A stretch of DNA of 64,000 nucleotides from Clostridiales bacterium (lineage in GTDB: Bacteria; Bacillota; Clostridia; Christensenellales; Aristaeellaceae), in contig CP069419.1 in the NCBI GenBank assembly GCA_017569285.1, forward strand, positions 2,790,001 through 2,854,000. Direction: 5' to 3'. Position 1 is the stretch's first letter. Every line of letters begins with the position of its first letter. The notes beneath the pieces are model-generated. The model ran no database searches. It saw only the letters and a list, made by a program, of their open reading frames with translations, and was not told the DNA's origin. Of this stretch, positions 9,535-16,669 are shown piece by piece. A program made the translations under genes and the position numbers.

Positions 9535-9559
9535 TTATCACGGAAAGCAAGGTGGAAGC

Positions 9560-11050
9560 ATGTACAAACGAAGGGTACGCGGATGGTCTCAGCATATCGA
9601 TTTTATGCTTCTGGACATCCTCTGCGCTTTTGCCAGTCTCCTGGCCGCATTCCTGATTGTTGAAAAAGGCGGAGTGCTGAACTCCCTCTTCTTCTGGTGG
9701 CTGGCCTTGGAAACCGCGCTGGTGAATACGGTTGTGATGATCGTCATGGACACTTATCACAGTGTGCTGCATCATTCACCGTGGGATGAGATGGTCCGCC
9801 TCCTGGGCCAGACGGGGAATGTGGTTTTCATCCTGGTGGTCCTCCGGCTGCTGGATCAGTCCGCGGAAGCCGACCTGCCAAAGATTGCGCTGCATGCCGT
9901 ACCGCTGTACCTGGTGTCCTGCTATATCATGCGCCAGGTATACAAGAGCTTCCTGAAGAAAAAACACCATATCCATAACCGGCATTCCATGCTGATCGCA
10001 CTGGAAGTATCCCAGATTCCGACGGTTATCCCGCGGATCCTCCGTTCGAATTACGGGATCTACCGGTTCTCCGGTATCGCAATCATGGGAACCAATACTT
10101 CCGAAGAGCAGGTGCGGCACGCACTGAACCAGGTACGGGAGGAGTATCCGGAGGTGGACACGATTCCGGTTGTGGCCACAGCGGATACCCTGGAGCAGTA
10201 CCTGACCAACAACTGGGTGGATGAAGTGTACCTGGACGTGCCTCCCAAAACCGACATGCCCGTGGAACTGATCAACAGCCTGATGCGTATGGGCATCACT
10301 ATCCATACCGCCCTGACATCCCTGGATGATATTGAATCCCGGCACAAGAACGTGGAATGGATATGCGGGCACCTGACCATTACCACATCCCTGGGATACA
10401 TCACCGGCCGAGACCTGTTCCTGAAACGGCTCATGGATATTGCGGGCGGACTGATCGGTTCCCTGATCACCGTGCTCCTGATTCCGCCGGTGGGGCTGGC
10501 GATCCTGCTGTCGGATCCGGGACCGATCTTTTTCACCCAGACCCGGATCGGGGAGAACGGGAAGAAGTTCCAGATGTATAAGTTCCGCAGTATGTATATG
10601 GACGCGGAAGAACGGAAGAAGCAGGTGGCGCAGGAGAATGGCCAGGAAGACTACCTCATGTTCAAGATGGAACATGATCCGCGAATTATCGGAAAGAGAC
10701 AAGGCCCTGATGGAAAATGGAAGAAGGGTGTCGGCGGATGGATCCGCGACCTGTCCCTGGATGAGTTTCCCCAGTTTTTCAATGTCCTGAAGGGGGATAT
10801 GTCCCTGGTCGGCACCCGCCCGCCCACGGTGGATGAATGGCATCGGTACGAGCCCTATCACCGGTCCAGGATGTCCACGCGGCCGGGAATCACAGGGCTC
10901 TGGCAGGTCAGCGGCCGCAGCAATATCCGTGACTTTGATACCGTGGTCCGGATGGACCGGGAATACATCGAGAACTGGTCCCTCAAACAGGACATCCATA
11001 TCCTGTTCAAAACCGTATGGGTTGTGTTCAGGCGGAATGGGACGATGTAA
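9560..11050 (+). CDS. Polyprenyl-phosphate sugar-1-phosphate transferase (priming enzyme)
   Basis: A 496-residue protein of the WbaP/WcaJ/CpsE type. Four to five N-terminal membrane segments and a central CoA-binding-like region precede a C-terminal catalytic domain with the family landmarks: KRLMDIAGGLIGSL (membrane re-entrant helix, near residue 290), DPGPIFFTQTRIGENG, KFRSMYMDAE, LDEFPQFFNVLKGDMSLVGTRPP and PGITGLWQVSGRS. It transfers a sugar-1-phosphate from a nucleotide sugar to undecaprenyl phosphate, the first step of repeat-unit synthesis. Placed last in the operon, it completes a Wzx/Wzy-type set: priming enzyme, transferases, flippase, polymerase and length regulator. A hairpin terminator follows about 70 bases downstream. 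Confidence 0.93.
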   Translation: MYKRRVRGWSQHIDFMLLDILCAFASLLAAFLIVEKGGVLNSLFFWWLALETALVNTVVMIVMDTYHSVLHHSPWDEMVRLLGQTGNVVFILVVLRLLDQSAEADLPKIALHAVPLYLVSCYIMRQVYKSFLKKKHHIHNRHSMLIALEVSQIPTVIPRILRSNYGIYRFSGIAIMGTNTSEEQVRHALNQVREEYPEVDTIPVVATADTLEQYLTNNWVDEVYLDVPPKTDMPVELINSLMRMGITIHTALTSLDDIESRHKNVEWICGHLTITTSLGYITGRDLFLKRLMDIAGGLIGSLITVLLIPPVGLAILLSDPGPIFFTQTRIGENGKKFQMYKFRSMYMDAEERKKQVAQENGQEDYLMFKMEHDPRIIGKRQGPDGKWKKGVGGWIRDLSLDEFPQFFNVLKGDMSLVGTRPPTVDEWHRYEPYHRSRMSTRPGITGLWQVSGRSNIRDFDTVVRMDREYIENWSLKQDIHILFKTVWVVFRRNGTM

Positions 11051-11120
11051 TCTTCCAGCAAATGAGTCAGGCGGACTGTATATCCGGAATCCTGCAGGCG
11101 GCTTGTTTTCCGGATGTAAA

Positions 11121-11157
11121 GAAACCCTGCAGCTTCAATGGCTGCAGGGTTTCTTTC
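11121..11157 (+). terminator. Rho-independent terminator of the polysaccharide operon
   Basis: Perfect 12-bp arms (11121-11132 and 11142-11153) with a 9-base loop, followed by a T-rich stretch TTTC-TTT. It is the first strong hairpin after the priming transferase gene. Confidence 0.8.
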
Positions 11158-11254
11158 TTGACAATGAATTACTGAATCATTCTGGCTGTTATATCCTGTA
11201 AGTGCGATTCATTCCCGGCTGCTTGTTTTCACGGTTTCTGACGGAATGGTATAG

Positions 11255-11422
11255 ATGCATTTACGGATTGGCAGACAACAATGTGAACGGGACATTACGA
11301 TTTGCAGGAATACTACTGTCGGCACGCCGGAAAACGTATGCCATGTTATCTGCGAAGGCGGACACCGCTTCTACGCCGCGGACGCCTGGCCGGTTTTTGA
11401 TGAAGTGACCGGATGGAGATAA
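11255..11422 (+). CDS. Possible small Cys-containing ORF (55 residues), unassigned
   Basis: An ATG at 11255 opens a 55-residue frame ending in TAA at 11420-11422, between the polysaccharide terminator and the convergent leuD-like gene. The product contains four cysteines spaced C-x6-C-x11-C-x3-C (positions 10, 17, 29 and 33) and ends WPVFDEVTGWR. Its second half has G/C-rich third positions like neighbouring genes. The ribosome binding site is weak (GGAATGG). It may be a real small protein, or the remnant of a longer gene. The rest of the 390-base gap (11051-11440) shows only the terminator. Confidence 0.25.
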   Translation: MHLRIGRQQCERDITICRNTTVGTPENVCHVICEGGHRFYAADAWPVFDEVTGWR

Positions 11423-11440
11423 GATAATAAAGACAACAGA

Positions 11441-11944
11441 TCAGTTCTTGCCGAACCGCGCCCGCATCATGGGCTTGATTCCGCCTGCTTCCAGGATTTT
11501 CATGGCCTGGTCTCCCAGCTGCTCACAGGGAAGCACTTCGCCGGTTTCATGGACGGTGACCGTACCGGCCTCCAGGTCCAGCGTGAGGGTCTGCCCGTCC
11601 TGCACATGCCGGCTGATGCCTTTGCAGATGACGGGAAGCAGCCCCAGGTTGACAGCATTGCGGAAGAAAATGCGGGCAAAGGAGTCCGCCAGCACGGCGG
11701 AGGCTCCCATATTCAGGAGGGCAATCGGTGCATGCTCCCGGCTGGAGCCGCAGCCGAAATTGCGCCCGGCCACCACGATTCCGCCCCGGGGAAAATTGGG
11801 GGCGATCTCTTCGCTGACCCCGCACAGGCAATGACTGCCGATTTCCTTTGGATCGGTAATGGCAAGGAAACGGCCGGGATAGATCTGATCGGTGTCGATG
11901 TTGTCGCCCACCACGATGATTTTGCCGGTGATCCTGGTATTCAT
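11441..11944 (-). CDS. leuD: 3-isopropylmalate dehydratase small subunit-like (LeuD family)
   Basis: A 167-residue swivel-domain subunit of the aconitase superfamily. The block DTDQIYPGRFLAI near the N-terminus and GRNFGCGSSREHAP near residues 60-73 are diagnostic for the small subunit of isopropylmalate isomerase and related dehydratases. It would pair with the large subunit encoded 18 bases upstream and act in the cytoplasm, shifting a hydroxyl group on a 2- or 3-hydroxy dicarboxylate. AGGAGG precedes the ATG at 11944. No leuA or leuB gene lies nearby, so leucine synthesis is the default but not the only possible pathway; citraconate, homoaconitate or dimethylmalate-type substrates remain possible. 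Confidence 0.85.
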   Translation of the reverse strand: MNTRITGKIIVVGDNIDTDQIYPGRFLAITDPKEIGSHCLCGVSEEIAPNFPRGGIVVAGRNFGCGSSREHAPIALLNMGASAVLADSFARIFFRNAVNLGLLPVICKGISRHVQDGQTLTLDLEAGTVTVHETGEVLPCEQLGDQAMKILEAGGIKPMMRARFGKN

Positions 11945-11962
11945 ATTCGCTTCCTCCTTCTG

Positions 11963-13225
11963 TCAGTCAAGGTAAGGCCGGGGATCCGTGATGACGCCGT
12001 TCAGCAGGCTGGCCGCCACAGTGGCCGGGCTGGCCAGGTACATGAGCGCTTCGGTGGATCCCATGCGCCCGGGGAAATTGCGGTTGGTGCTGGTGATGCA
12101 TACTTCACCGGGGGCCAGGATTCCTTCATGGGCGCCCAGGCATGCCCCGCAGCCGGGCGTTGTGATGGTGGCGCCCGCATCCATCAGGTCCTGGATATAC
12201 CCCTTTGCCAGGCATTCCTGCATCACATCCCGGGAAGCGGGAACGATGATGAGCCGGGTATAGGCCGGAATATGCTTTCCCTTCAGGATTTTCGCGGCAA
12301 CGGCGATATCCTCGGTGCGGCCGCCGGTGCAGGAACCGATATAGCCCTGGTCCAGCTTTACAGGACCGTTTGCCGTCACTTCGGAGAGGGGATGCACATT
12401 TTCCACGCTGCTGGGGCAGGCCAGCTCCGGCTCCAGGGCGGACACATCAAAGACATATGTTTCAGCATATTGGTATCCCGGATCGGTGTACTGGACCTCA
12501 TAGGGCCGTACCGCCCGCCTGGAAACATAGTCCAGCACATCCTGGTTGGGCTGCATATAAGCCGTCTTGGCGCCCATTTCCACTGCCATATTGCAGATGG
12601 TCATGCGGCCGGCGACGTTGAGGCCTTCCACATAGCTGCCGGTAAAGTCAATTGCCTTGTATACCGCGCCGTCCGCCCGGATCCGGCCCAGTACCGCCAG
12701 GACCACGTCCTTGGGGTACACGCCCCGAGGCGCTTCTCCTTCCAGGCGCACTTCGATGATTTCCGGGACCCGGAACCACAGCTCACCCGTCATCAGGATG
12801 GTTGCCATGTCCGTGGCGCCGCAGCCCGTGCCCATGGCGCCGAAAGCACCGTGGGTGGTGGTGTGGCTGTCCGTGGCGACCACGATCATACCCGGATAGA
12901 TGACCCCCGCTTCCGGCATCACCTGGTGGCAGACGCCGCAGTTGGTATCAAAGTGGTATTTCAGGTTGTTCTTCCGGGCAAACTCCCGCATTTCCCTGTG
13001 ATTGGATGCGCTCTTAATGTCCGGGCAGGGAGCGTAATGGTCAAAGACGAAGGCGCAGCGGGTATTGTCCCACACTTTTTCGCCGCCCATCTCGTAGAAA
13101 GAGTACACCGTCTGCAGGTACAGGTCATTGATTTCGGCAAAGTCCACCCGGGCGGTTACGATCTCCCCGGTACGCACTTCGGTGCGCCCGCTGTTCCGGG
13201 CCAGGATCTTTTCGATGGCGTGCAT
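11963..13225 (-). CDS. leuC: 3-isopropylmalate dehydratase large subunit-like (LeuC family)
   Basis: A 420-residue protein of the short (LeuC2/homoaconitase-type) aconitase branch. The [4Fe-4S] cluster cysteines are visible: one in YIGSCTGGRTED and two in TTPGCGACLGAHEG. The substrate-loop sequence ATDSHTTTHGAFGAMGTG and the closing NRNFPGRMG are also present, so the enzyme looks intact. It forms a heterodimer with the small subunit downstream. AAGGAGGAAGG precedes the ATG at 13225. The upstream promoter region carries a 24-bp perfect palindrome shared in part with the divergent GntR gene, so expression is probably controlled by that repressor. GntR/FCD control is more usual for catabolic than for leucine genes, which leaves the true substrate open. 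Confidence 0.88.
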   Translation of the reverse strand: MHAIEKILARNSGRTEVRTGEIVTARVDFAEINDLYLQTVYSFYEMGGEKVWDNTRCAFVFDHYAPCPDIKSASNHREMREFARKNNLKYHFDTNCGVCHQVMPEAGVIYPGMIVVATDSHTTTHGAFGAMGTGCGATDMATILMTGELWFRVPEIIEVRLEGEAPRGVYPKDVVLAVLGRIRADGAVYKAIDFTGSYVEGLNVAGRMTICNMAVEMGAKTAYMQPNQDVLDYVSRRAVRPYEVQYTDPGYQYAETYVFDVSALEPELACPSSVENVHPLSEVTANGPVKLDQGYIGSCTGGRTEDIAVAAKILKGKHIPAYTRLIIVPASRDVMQECLAKGYIQDLMDAGATITTPGCGACLGAHEGILAPGEVCITSTNRNFPGRMGSTEALMYLASPATVAASLLNGVITDPRPYLD

Positions 13226-13266
13226 AATAAGCCTTCCTCCTTGCTGTGTCGTTCAGAAAACGTATA

Positions 13267-13290
13267 TTGAATATCGTATACGATATTCAA
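13267..13290. promoter_or_regulatory. Palindromic GntR operator over the leuC-like promoter
   Basis: A perfect 24-bp inverted repeat centred on ATCGTATACGAT. It covers the predicted -10 of the leuC-like promoter on the minus strand. It shares the 11-mer GTATACGATAT with the second site at 13406-13420, next to the divergent GntR gene. Binding by that regulator is inferred. Confidence 0.65.
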
Positions 13291-13301
13291 TCTGAAACCA
13301 A
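13273..13301 (-). promoter_or_regulatory. Predicted promoter of leuC-leuD-like operon
   Basis: Minus-strand TTGGTT (13301-13296) and TACGAT (13278-13273) separated by 17 bp. The -10 lies inside the palindromic operator, so repressor binding would block RNA polymerase. Confidence 0.45.
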
Positions 13302-13372
13302 AATACCATAACATCCGGAAAGATGCAAGCCTTTTTTGGAAATGAGGTTTTTTTCGTGCCCGGCCTTCCGGA

Positions 13373-13401
13373 TTGTTTTTTCATTTTCAATCCGATATAA
13401 T
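13373..13401 (+). promoter_or_regulatory. Predicted promoter of the GntR gene
   Basis: TTGTTT (13373-13378), 17-bp spacer, TATAAT (13396-13401), a close match to the sigma-A consensus. The second operator starts 5 bp downstream, which suggests autoregulation. Confidence 0.65.
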
Positions 13402-13405
13402 ATGA

Positions 13406-13420
13406 TGTATACGATATACA
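13406..13420. promoter_or_regulatory. Second GntR operator (autoregulatory)
   Basis: TGTATA-CGA-TATACA: two perfect 6-bp arms around a 3-base centre, just downstream of the gntR -10 box and sharing GTATACGATAT with the site at 13267-13290. Confidence 0.6.
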
Positions 13421-13436
13421 AAAAGCGGGTGATCAT

Positions 13437-14090
13437 TTGGAAACACTGGAACTGCTGCCGATCCGGGTCCGGATTACTTCCATATTACGTAAAGCAATTT
13501 ATGCCGGTGAATACAGGAGCGGGGATGAACTGAGCCTCACGGACGTTGCCGCACAATTGGGGGTCAGCCGCACGCCGGTCCGGGAAGCCTTTCAGGAGCT
13601 GGAGAGTGAAGGGCTCATTACCCTGCGGATGAACAAGGGAGCGATTGTCAACACCATCAACCGGAAGTTTGTCCGGGACATTTTTGAGATGCGCATTCTC
13701 CTGGAATCGGAAGCGGCCCGGAAGGCTGCCGAAAACGGAATGGAGGATGAAAAGACCGGCGGGCTGCTGGACAGGCTCCATTCCCTGCAGGACCATTTTG
13801 AGGGACTGGACGTTTCCGAATATGTGTCGCTCAACCAGGCCATTCATCAATCCATCTGGCAGGCGGCAGACAATCATCAGCTGACGAATTACCTGCTGGA
13901 GCTGTGGAACGGTCCCAGTGTGGGGAACGGGAAGAACGCGGCGGAACACCATTACAGGCAGTCAACGGTTGAACATATCGAAATCCTGCAGGCCATCCGG
14001 GACGGCCGGCAGGAGGAAGCCCGAAGGGCCATGGTCCGGCATATTTCCAGAAGCATGGAGAATATGCTGGAGCATTACGCGGAGGAATAA
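13437..14090 (+). CDS. GntR family transcriptional regulator (FadR/FCD type)
   Basis: A 217-residue regulator with an N-terminal winged helix (residues about 8-72; SLTDVAAQLGVSRTPVREAFQELESEGLI is the recognition region, positions 29-57) and a C-terminal all-helical FCD ligand-binding domain (about 80-210; metal-binding-type His residues occur in the last helices). Translation starts at TTG 13437, the only in-frame start before the HTH, preceded by GCGGGTGAT. It is divergent from the leuC/leuD-like pair, and palindromes lie at both promoters. It is therefore the probable repressor of that pair, responding to a small organic acid, and of itself. The effector is unknown. Confidence 0.88.
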   Translation: METLELLPIRVRITSILRKAIYAGEYRSGDELSLTDVAAQLGVSRTPVREAFQELESEGLITLRMNKGAIVNTINRKFVRDIFEMRILLESEAARKAAENGMEDEKTGGLLDRLHSLQDHFEGLDVSEYVSLNQAIHQSIWQAADNHQLTNYLLELWNGPSVGNGKNAAEHHYRQSTVEHIEILQAIRDGRQEEARRAMVRHISRSMENMLEHYAEE

Positions 14091-14158
14091 GCGGAAAGGA
14101 CTGCGTGCCGGATGCCTTCCTGTACCATGGGGTTACAGGAGACTGAAGGGAGAAGAAA

Positions 14159-15127
14159 ATGGACAGACAGGTGACAGCGGGCGGAAAGACATATCAGATT
14201 ATCCGGCTGCTTGGACATGGAAAAGGCGGATACTCCTGGCTGGCGGAATGTGAAGGACAGCAGGCGGTAGTGAAACAGATCCACCATGAGCCGTGTGACT
14301 ACTACACCTTCGGCAACAAGATCGAAGCGGAGCAGCGGGATTATGAACGCCTGCGGACGGCCGGTATCCGGATTCCGGGAATGCTGGCTGTCGACCCGGA
14401 GGCCGAACGAATTGTGAAGGAGTATATCGAAGGCCCGACTGTTTTTGACCTGGTAAAGGACGGCGCGCCTGCAGAGCCATATCTTGCGCAGGTGCGTGAA
14501 ATGGCGGCGCAGGCAAAGAATGCCGGCCTGAACATCGACTATTTTCCCACCAATTTTGTGGTGCGGGACGGGCTGATCTGGTATGTGGATTATGAATGCA
14601 ATGAATATATGGACGAATGGAACTTTGAGAACTGGGGGATCCGCTACTGGAGCCGGACACCGGAATTTGAGGCATATCTGAAAGAACACAAACCTGCGGT
14701 CATGATCCGGGAGGAACGGGTTACGGCGGAGGAATATATCGATTTCCTCCGGCGGACCGACCTGGGTTCCCAGTACCCGAAGGAACGGTTTGAAGAGCGC
14801 ATCGCACGGCTGGTACAGACCGTATCCATCAGCCTGACCGCCCGGAATGAGCAGGGCCTGCTGGTGGGCGTGCTGTTCGGGCTGACGGATTTTGCCTACT
14901 GGCTGTATATCACCGACCTGGGAGTGGACCGGGAGTATACCCACCGGGGAATCGGCCGGCGCCTGATGAAGACCGCCCATGAGCTGGCCGGCGGGGAAAA
15001 GGACATCGCGGTGTACCTGATCGCCAATGAGGACGCTGTGCCTTTCTATGAAAAATGCGGCCTGAAAAGGGCCGATGACGTCATGAAGTACAACCATATT
15101 GAATGGACGGAATTTACGGTGACCTGA
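14159..15127 (+). CDS. Protein kinase-like domain fused to GNAT acetyltransferase
   Basis: A 322-residue two-domain protein. Residues 12-145 look like a compact kinase: a glycine-rich loop LLGHGKGGYSWLAE (17-30), a Lys in AVVKQI (39), a Glu in NKIEAEQ (about 55), then LNIDYFPTNFVVRDG and WYVDYE, in the places of the catalytic loop and the DFG motif. From about residue 200 to the end is a GNAT fold with the acetyl-CoA loop HRGIGRRLM and FYEKCGL near the end. Kinase and acetyltransferase domains together recall bifunctional aminoglycoside-modifying enzymes, but the order and motifs differ and resistance should not be assumed. Substrates are unknown. It starts 68 bases after the GntR gene, with GGGAGAAGAAA as ribosome binding site. 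Confidence 0.7.
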   Translation: MDRQVTAGGKTYQIIRLLGHGKGGYSWLAECEGQQAVVKQIHHEPCDYYTFGNKIEAEQRDYERLRTAGIRIPGMLAVDPEAERIVKEYIEGPTVFDLVKDGAPAEPYLAQVREMAAQAKNAGLNIDYFPTNFVVRDGLIWYVDYECNEYMDEWNFENWGIRYWSRTPEFEAYLKEHKPAVMIREERVTAEEYIDFLRRTDLGSQYPKERFEERIARLVQTVSISLTARNEQGLLVGVLFGLTDFAYWLYITDLGVDREYTHRGIGRRLMKTAHELAGGEKDIAVYLIANEDAVPFYEKCGLKRADDVMKYNHIEWTEFTVT

Positions 15128-15148
15128 AGCGGCACCATGATGATTTCC

Positions 15149-15181
15149 CGGAGACCGGCAGAGGACCGGCCTCCGTTTTTT
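15149..15181 (+). terminator. Terminator after the kinase-GNAT gene
   Basis: CGGAG-A-CCGG paired with CCGG-C-CTCCG around a 7-base loop, followed by six T residues (15176-15181). Confidence 0.75.
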
Positions 15182-15325
15182 CTGCCGGCGCAGTCCGGTA
15201 CTGTCCGGATATCCGTCCGGAAACAGGAAAAGGCGCCCTCTGTGTCAAAAACAGTTACAGGCAAACGCGGTATATCTTCCCGGTCCGGGACGGTATATGA
15301 TTCTTTGCGGAAGGAGGGCGAAACC

Positions 15326-16072
15326 ATGGGTTACCGAAACGCACAGGAGATTTTTCCGGAAAACCTCCTGAAACAGATCCAGCGGTATGTATCGGGCGAA
15401 ACGATCTATATTCCGGCCCGGGACGAACGAAAGGCCTGGGGCGAAACATCCGGATACCAGCGCTATATCCGGGAGCGGAATGAAGAGATCCGCGCCTCAT
15501 TCGCTGTCGGGGACACCATTGAGGCCCTGATGGACCGGTATTCGCTCTCCTATGATTCCATCAAACGAATCGTATACAACAGGAGGGAAACCGCAATGCT
15601 GAAATACAACGCAACACTTTCGTCCGCGAAGGCGTATGCTGAAGCGGGCAAGCTGGACGCCTGGATTCACCTGTACCTGAATTCGGACGGGCACAATATT
15701 CCGTTTTCGGACGGCCTGAAGAAATTCGACCGGCACTATATCAGCCCGGCCCTGTTCCCGGTGAGCCTGTTCACCCGGTGCACCGGCCCGGAGGAGGGAA
15801 TGAAATACCGGCACGACCCGGAATGGTGGGAATACCGGGTGAAGGAAACGGAAAAGCGCGTGCAGGCGGACGATGACATGCCGCCGCTCATCGTGCACTA
15901 CGCGGACGGGGAATTCGAACTGAACGACGGAAACCACCGCCACAAGGCGTACGAGAACCTGGGCATCGATAAGGCCTGGGCGGTCATCTGGATTACGGAA
16001 GACGCCGAGCTGGAAGACTTTATGGCGAAATACGGCGAATATGTGAAGAACTGCCGGATCATCCGCCGGTAG
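15326..16072 (+). CDS. CD3324-type HTH domain fused to ParB-like domain
   Basis: A 248-residue protein. AGGAGG at 15312-15317 selects the ATG at 15326; the open frame further upstream crosses the terminator. Residues 1-88 match the small CD3324-type Firmicute proteins (NAQEIFPENLLKQIQRYVSGE, IYIPARDERKAWGE, then a helix-turn-helix-like MDRYSLSYDSIKRIVYN). Residues 91-248 resemble ParB/Srx-fold proteins, with LIVHYADGEFELNDGNHRHKAYENLG as the core. An internal AGGAGGG at 15581-15587 sits 8 bases before an in-frame ATG at 15596, exactly at the domain border, so the ParB-like part may also be made alone (158 residues). It probably forms an operon with the P-loop kinase 18 bases downstream. The cellular role is unknown. 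Confidence 0.78.
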   Translation: MGYRNAQEIFPENLLKQIQRYVSGETIYIPARDERKAWGETSGYQRYIRERNEEIRASFAVGDTIEALMDRYSLSYDSIKRIVYNRRETAMLKYNATLSSAKAYAEAGKLDAWIHLYLNSDGHNIPFSDGLKKFDRHYISPALFPVSLFTRCTGPEEGMKYRHDPEWWEYRVKETEKRVQADDDMPPLIVHYADGEFELNDGNHRHKAYENLGIDKAWAVIWITEDAELEDFMAKYGEYVKNCRIIRR

Positions 16073-16090
16073 GAAGGGAAGGAAAAGAAA

Positions 16091-16609
16091 ATGAGACTGT
16101 TTATCATCACCGGGACCAGCGGCGCCGGCAAATCCACGATGAAGGATATGCTGGAAAAGATCCTGGACCCGGAAAAGTATGCCTGCATCGATTCGGATGA
16201 GACCGGACTGAACTGGTGGGATTACGCGGGGACCGACCATCCGGAGAAGTACGCGGAGGACGGGCTGAACGTGGCGGTGAAGCGCGCGGCGGGAAAGGAC
16301 CTGGTGTTCATCTCCTGCATGGCGCCCCATGATTACTGGACGAAGGTCAACGTATCCGCGGAGGTGAAAACCACGTATTTCATCGGCATGTGGGCACCGG
16401 ACGAAACGATCCGGGCGAGGCTGCGCGCACGGCCGGAGGAGCGGGGATTCACTTCCGACGAGGTGATCCGCCCCCACATCGAATACAACCAGTGGATCGG
16501 AAAGAACCGCGGCAAGTACCAGCTGTTTATCGACAATGACAGCCAGACGGAGGAAGAGACCGCGGAAATCATCAAAGGATTCATCACCGGGCTGCCGGAG
16601 CAGGAATAA
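16091..16609 (+). CDS. P-loop kinase of unknown substrate
   Basis: A 172-residue cytoplasmic P-loop protein starting with FIITGTSGAGKSTMKDML, a clear Walker A motif (residues 8-15), followed by an acidic CIDSDETG and the YIEYNQW-like C-terminal helix. Size and layout are those of small nucleoside-, shikimate- or gluconate-kinase relatives, in which the lid Arg residues occur in RARLRARPEERGF (about 115-127). The substrate cannot be determined. It follows the ParB-like gene by 18 bases, and GGAAGGAAAAG precedes its ATG. A hairpin separates it from the convergent LacI gene. Confidence 0.75.
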   Translation: MRLFIITGTSGAGKSTMKDMLEKILDPEKYACIDSDETGLNWWDYAGTDHPEKYAEDGLNVAVKRAAGKDLVFISCMAPHDYWTKVNVSAEVKTTYFIGMWAPDETIRARLRARPEERGFTSDEVIRPHIEYNQWIGKNRGKYQLFIDNDSQTEEETAEIIKGFITGLPEQE

Positions 16610-16628
16610 ACCGAACGGCAAAAACGAA

Positions 16629-16653
16629 GGCGGGAAGCTGAGCGCTTCCCGCC
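16629..16653 (-). terminator. Hairpin between convergent genes; terminator for the LacI gene
   Basis: Perfect 10-bp arms (16629-16638 and 16644-16653) with a 5-base loop. On the minus strand the stem is followed by TTCGTTTTT, so it terminates the LacI gene; the plus-strand side lacks a T-run. Confidence 0.65.
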
Positions 16654-16669
16654 GTTGTCATTTGGAGGG

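Noticed and set aside
14159-15127. Bifunctional aminoglycoside resistance enzyme
   Set aside because: Domain order is kinase then GNAT, and the motifs are not those of AAC(6')-APH(2'').
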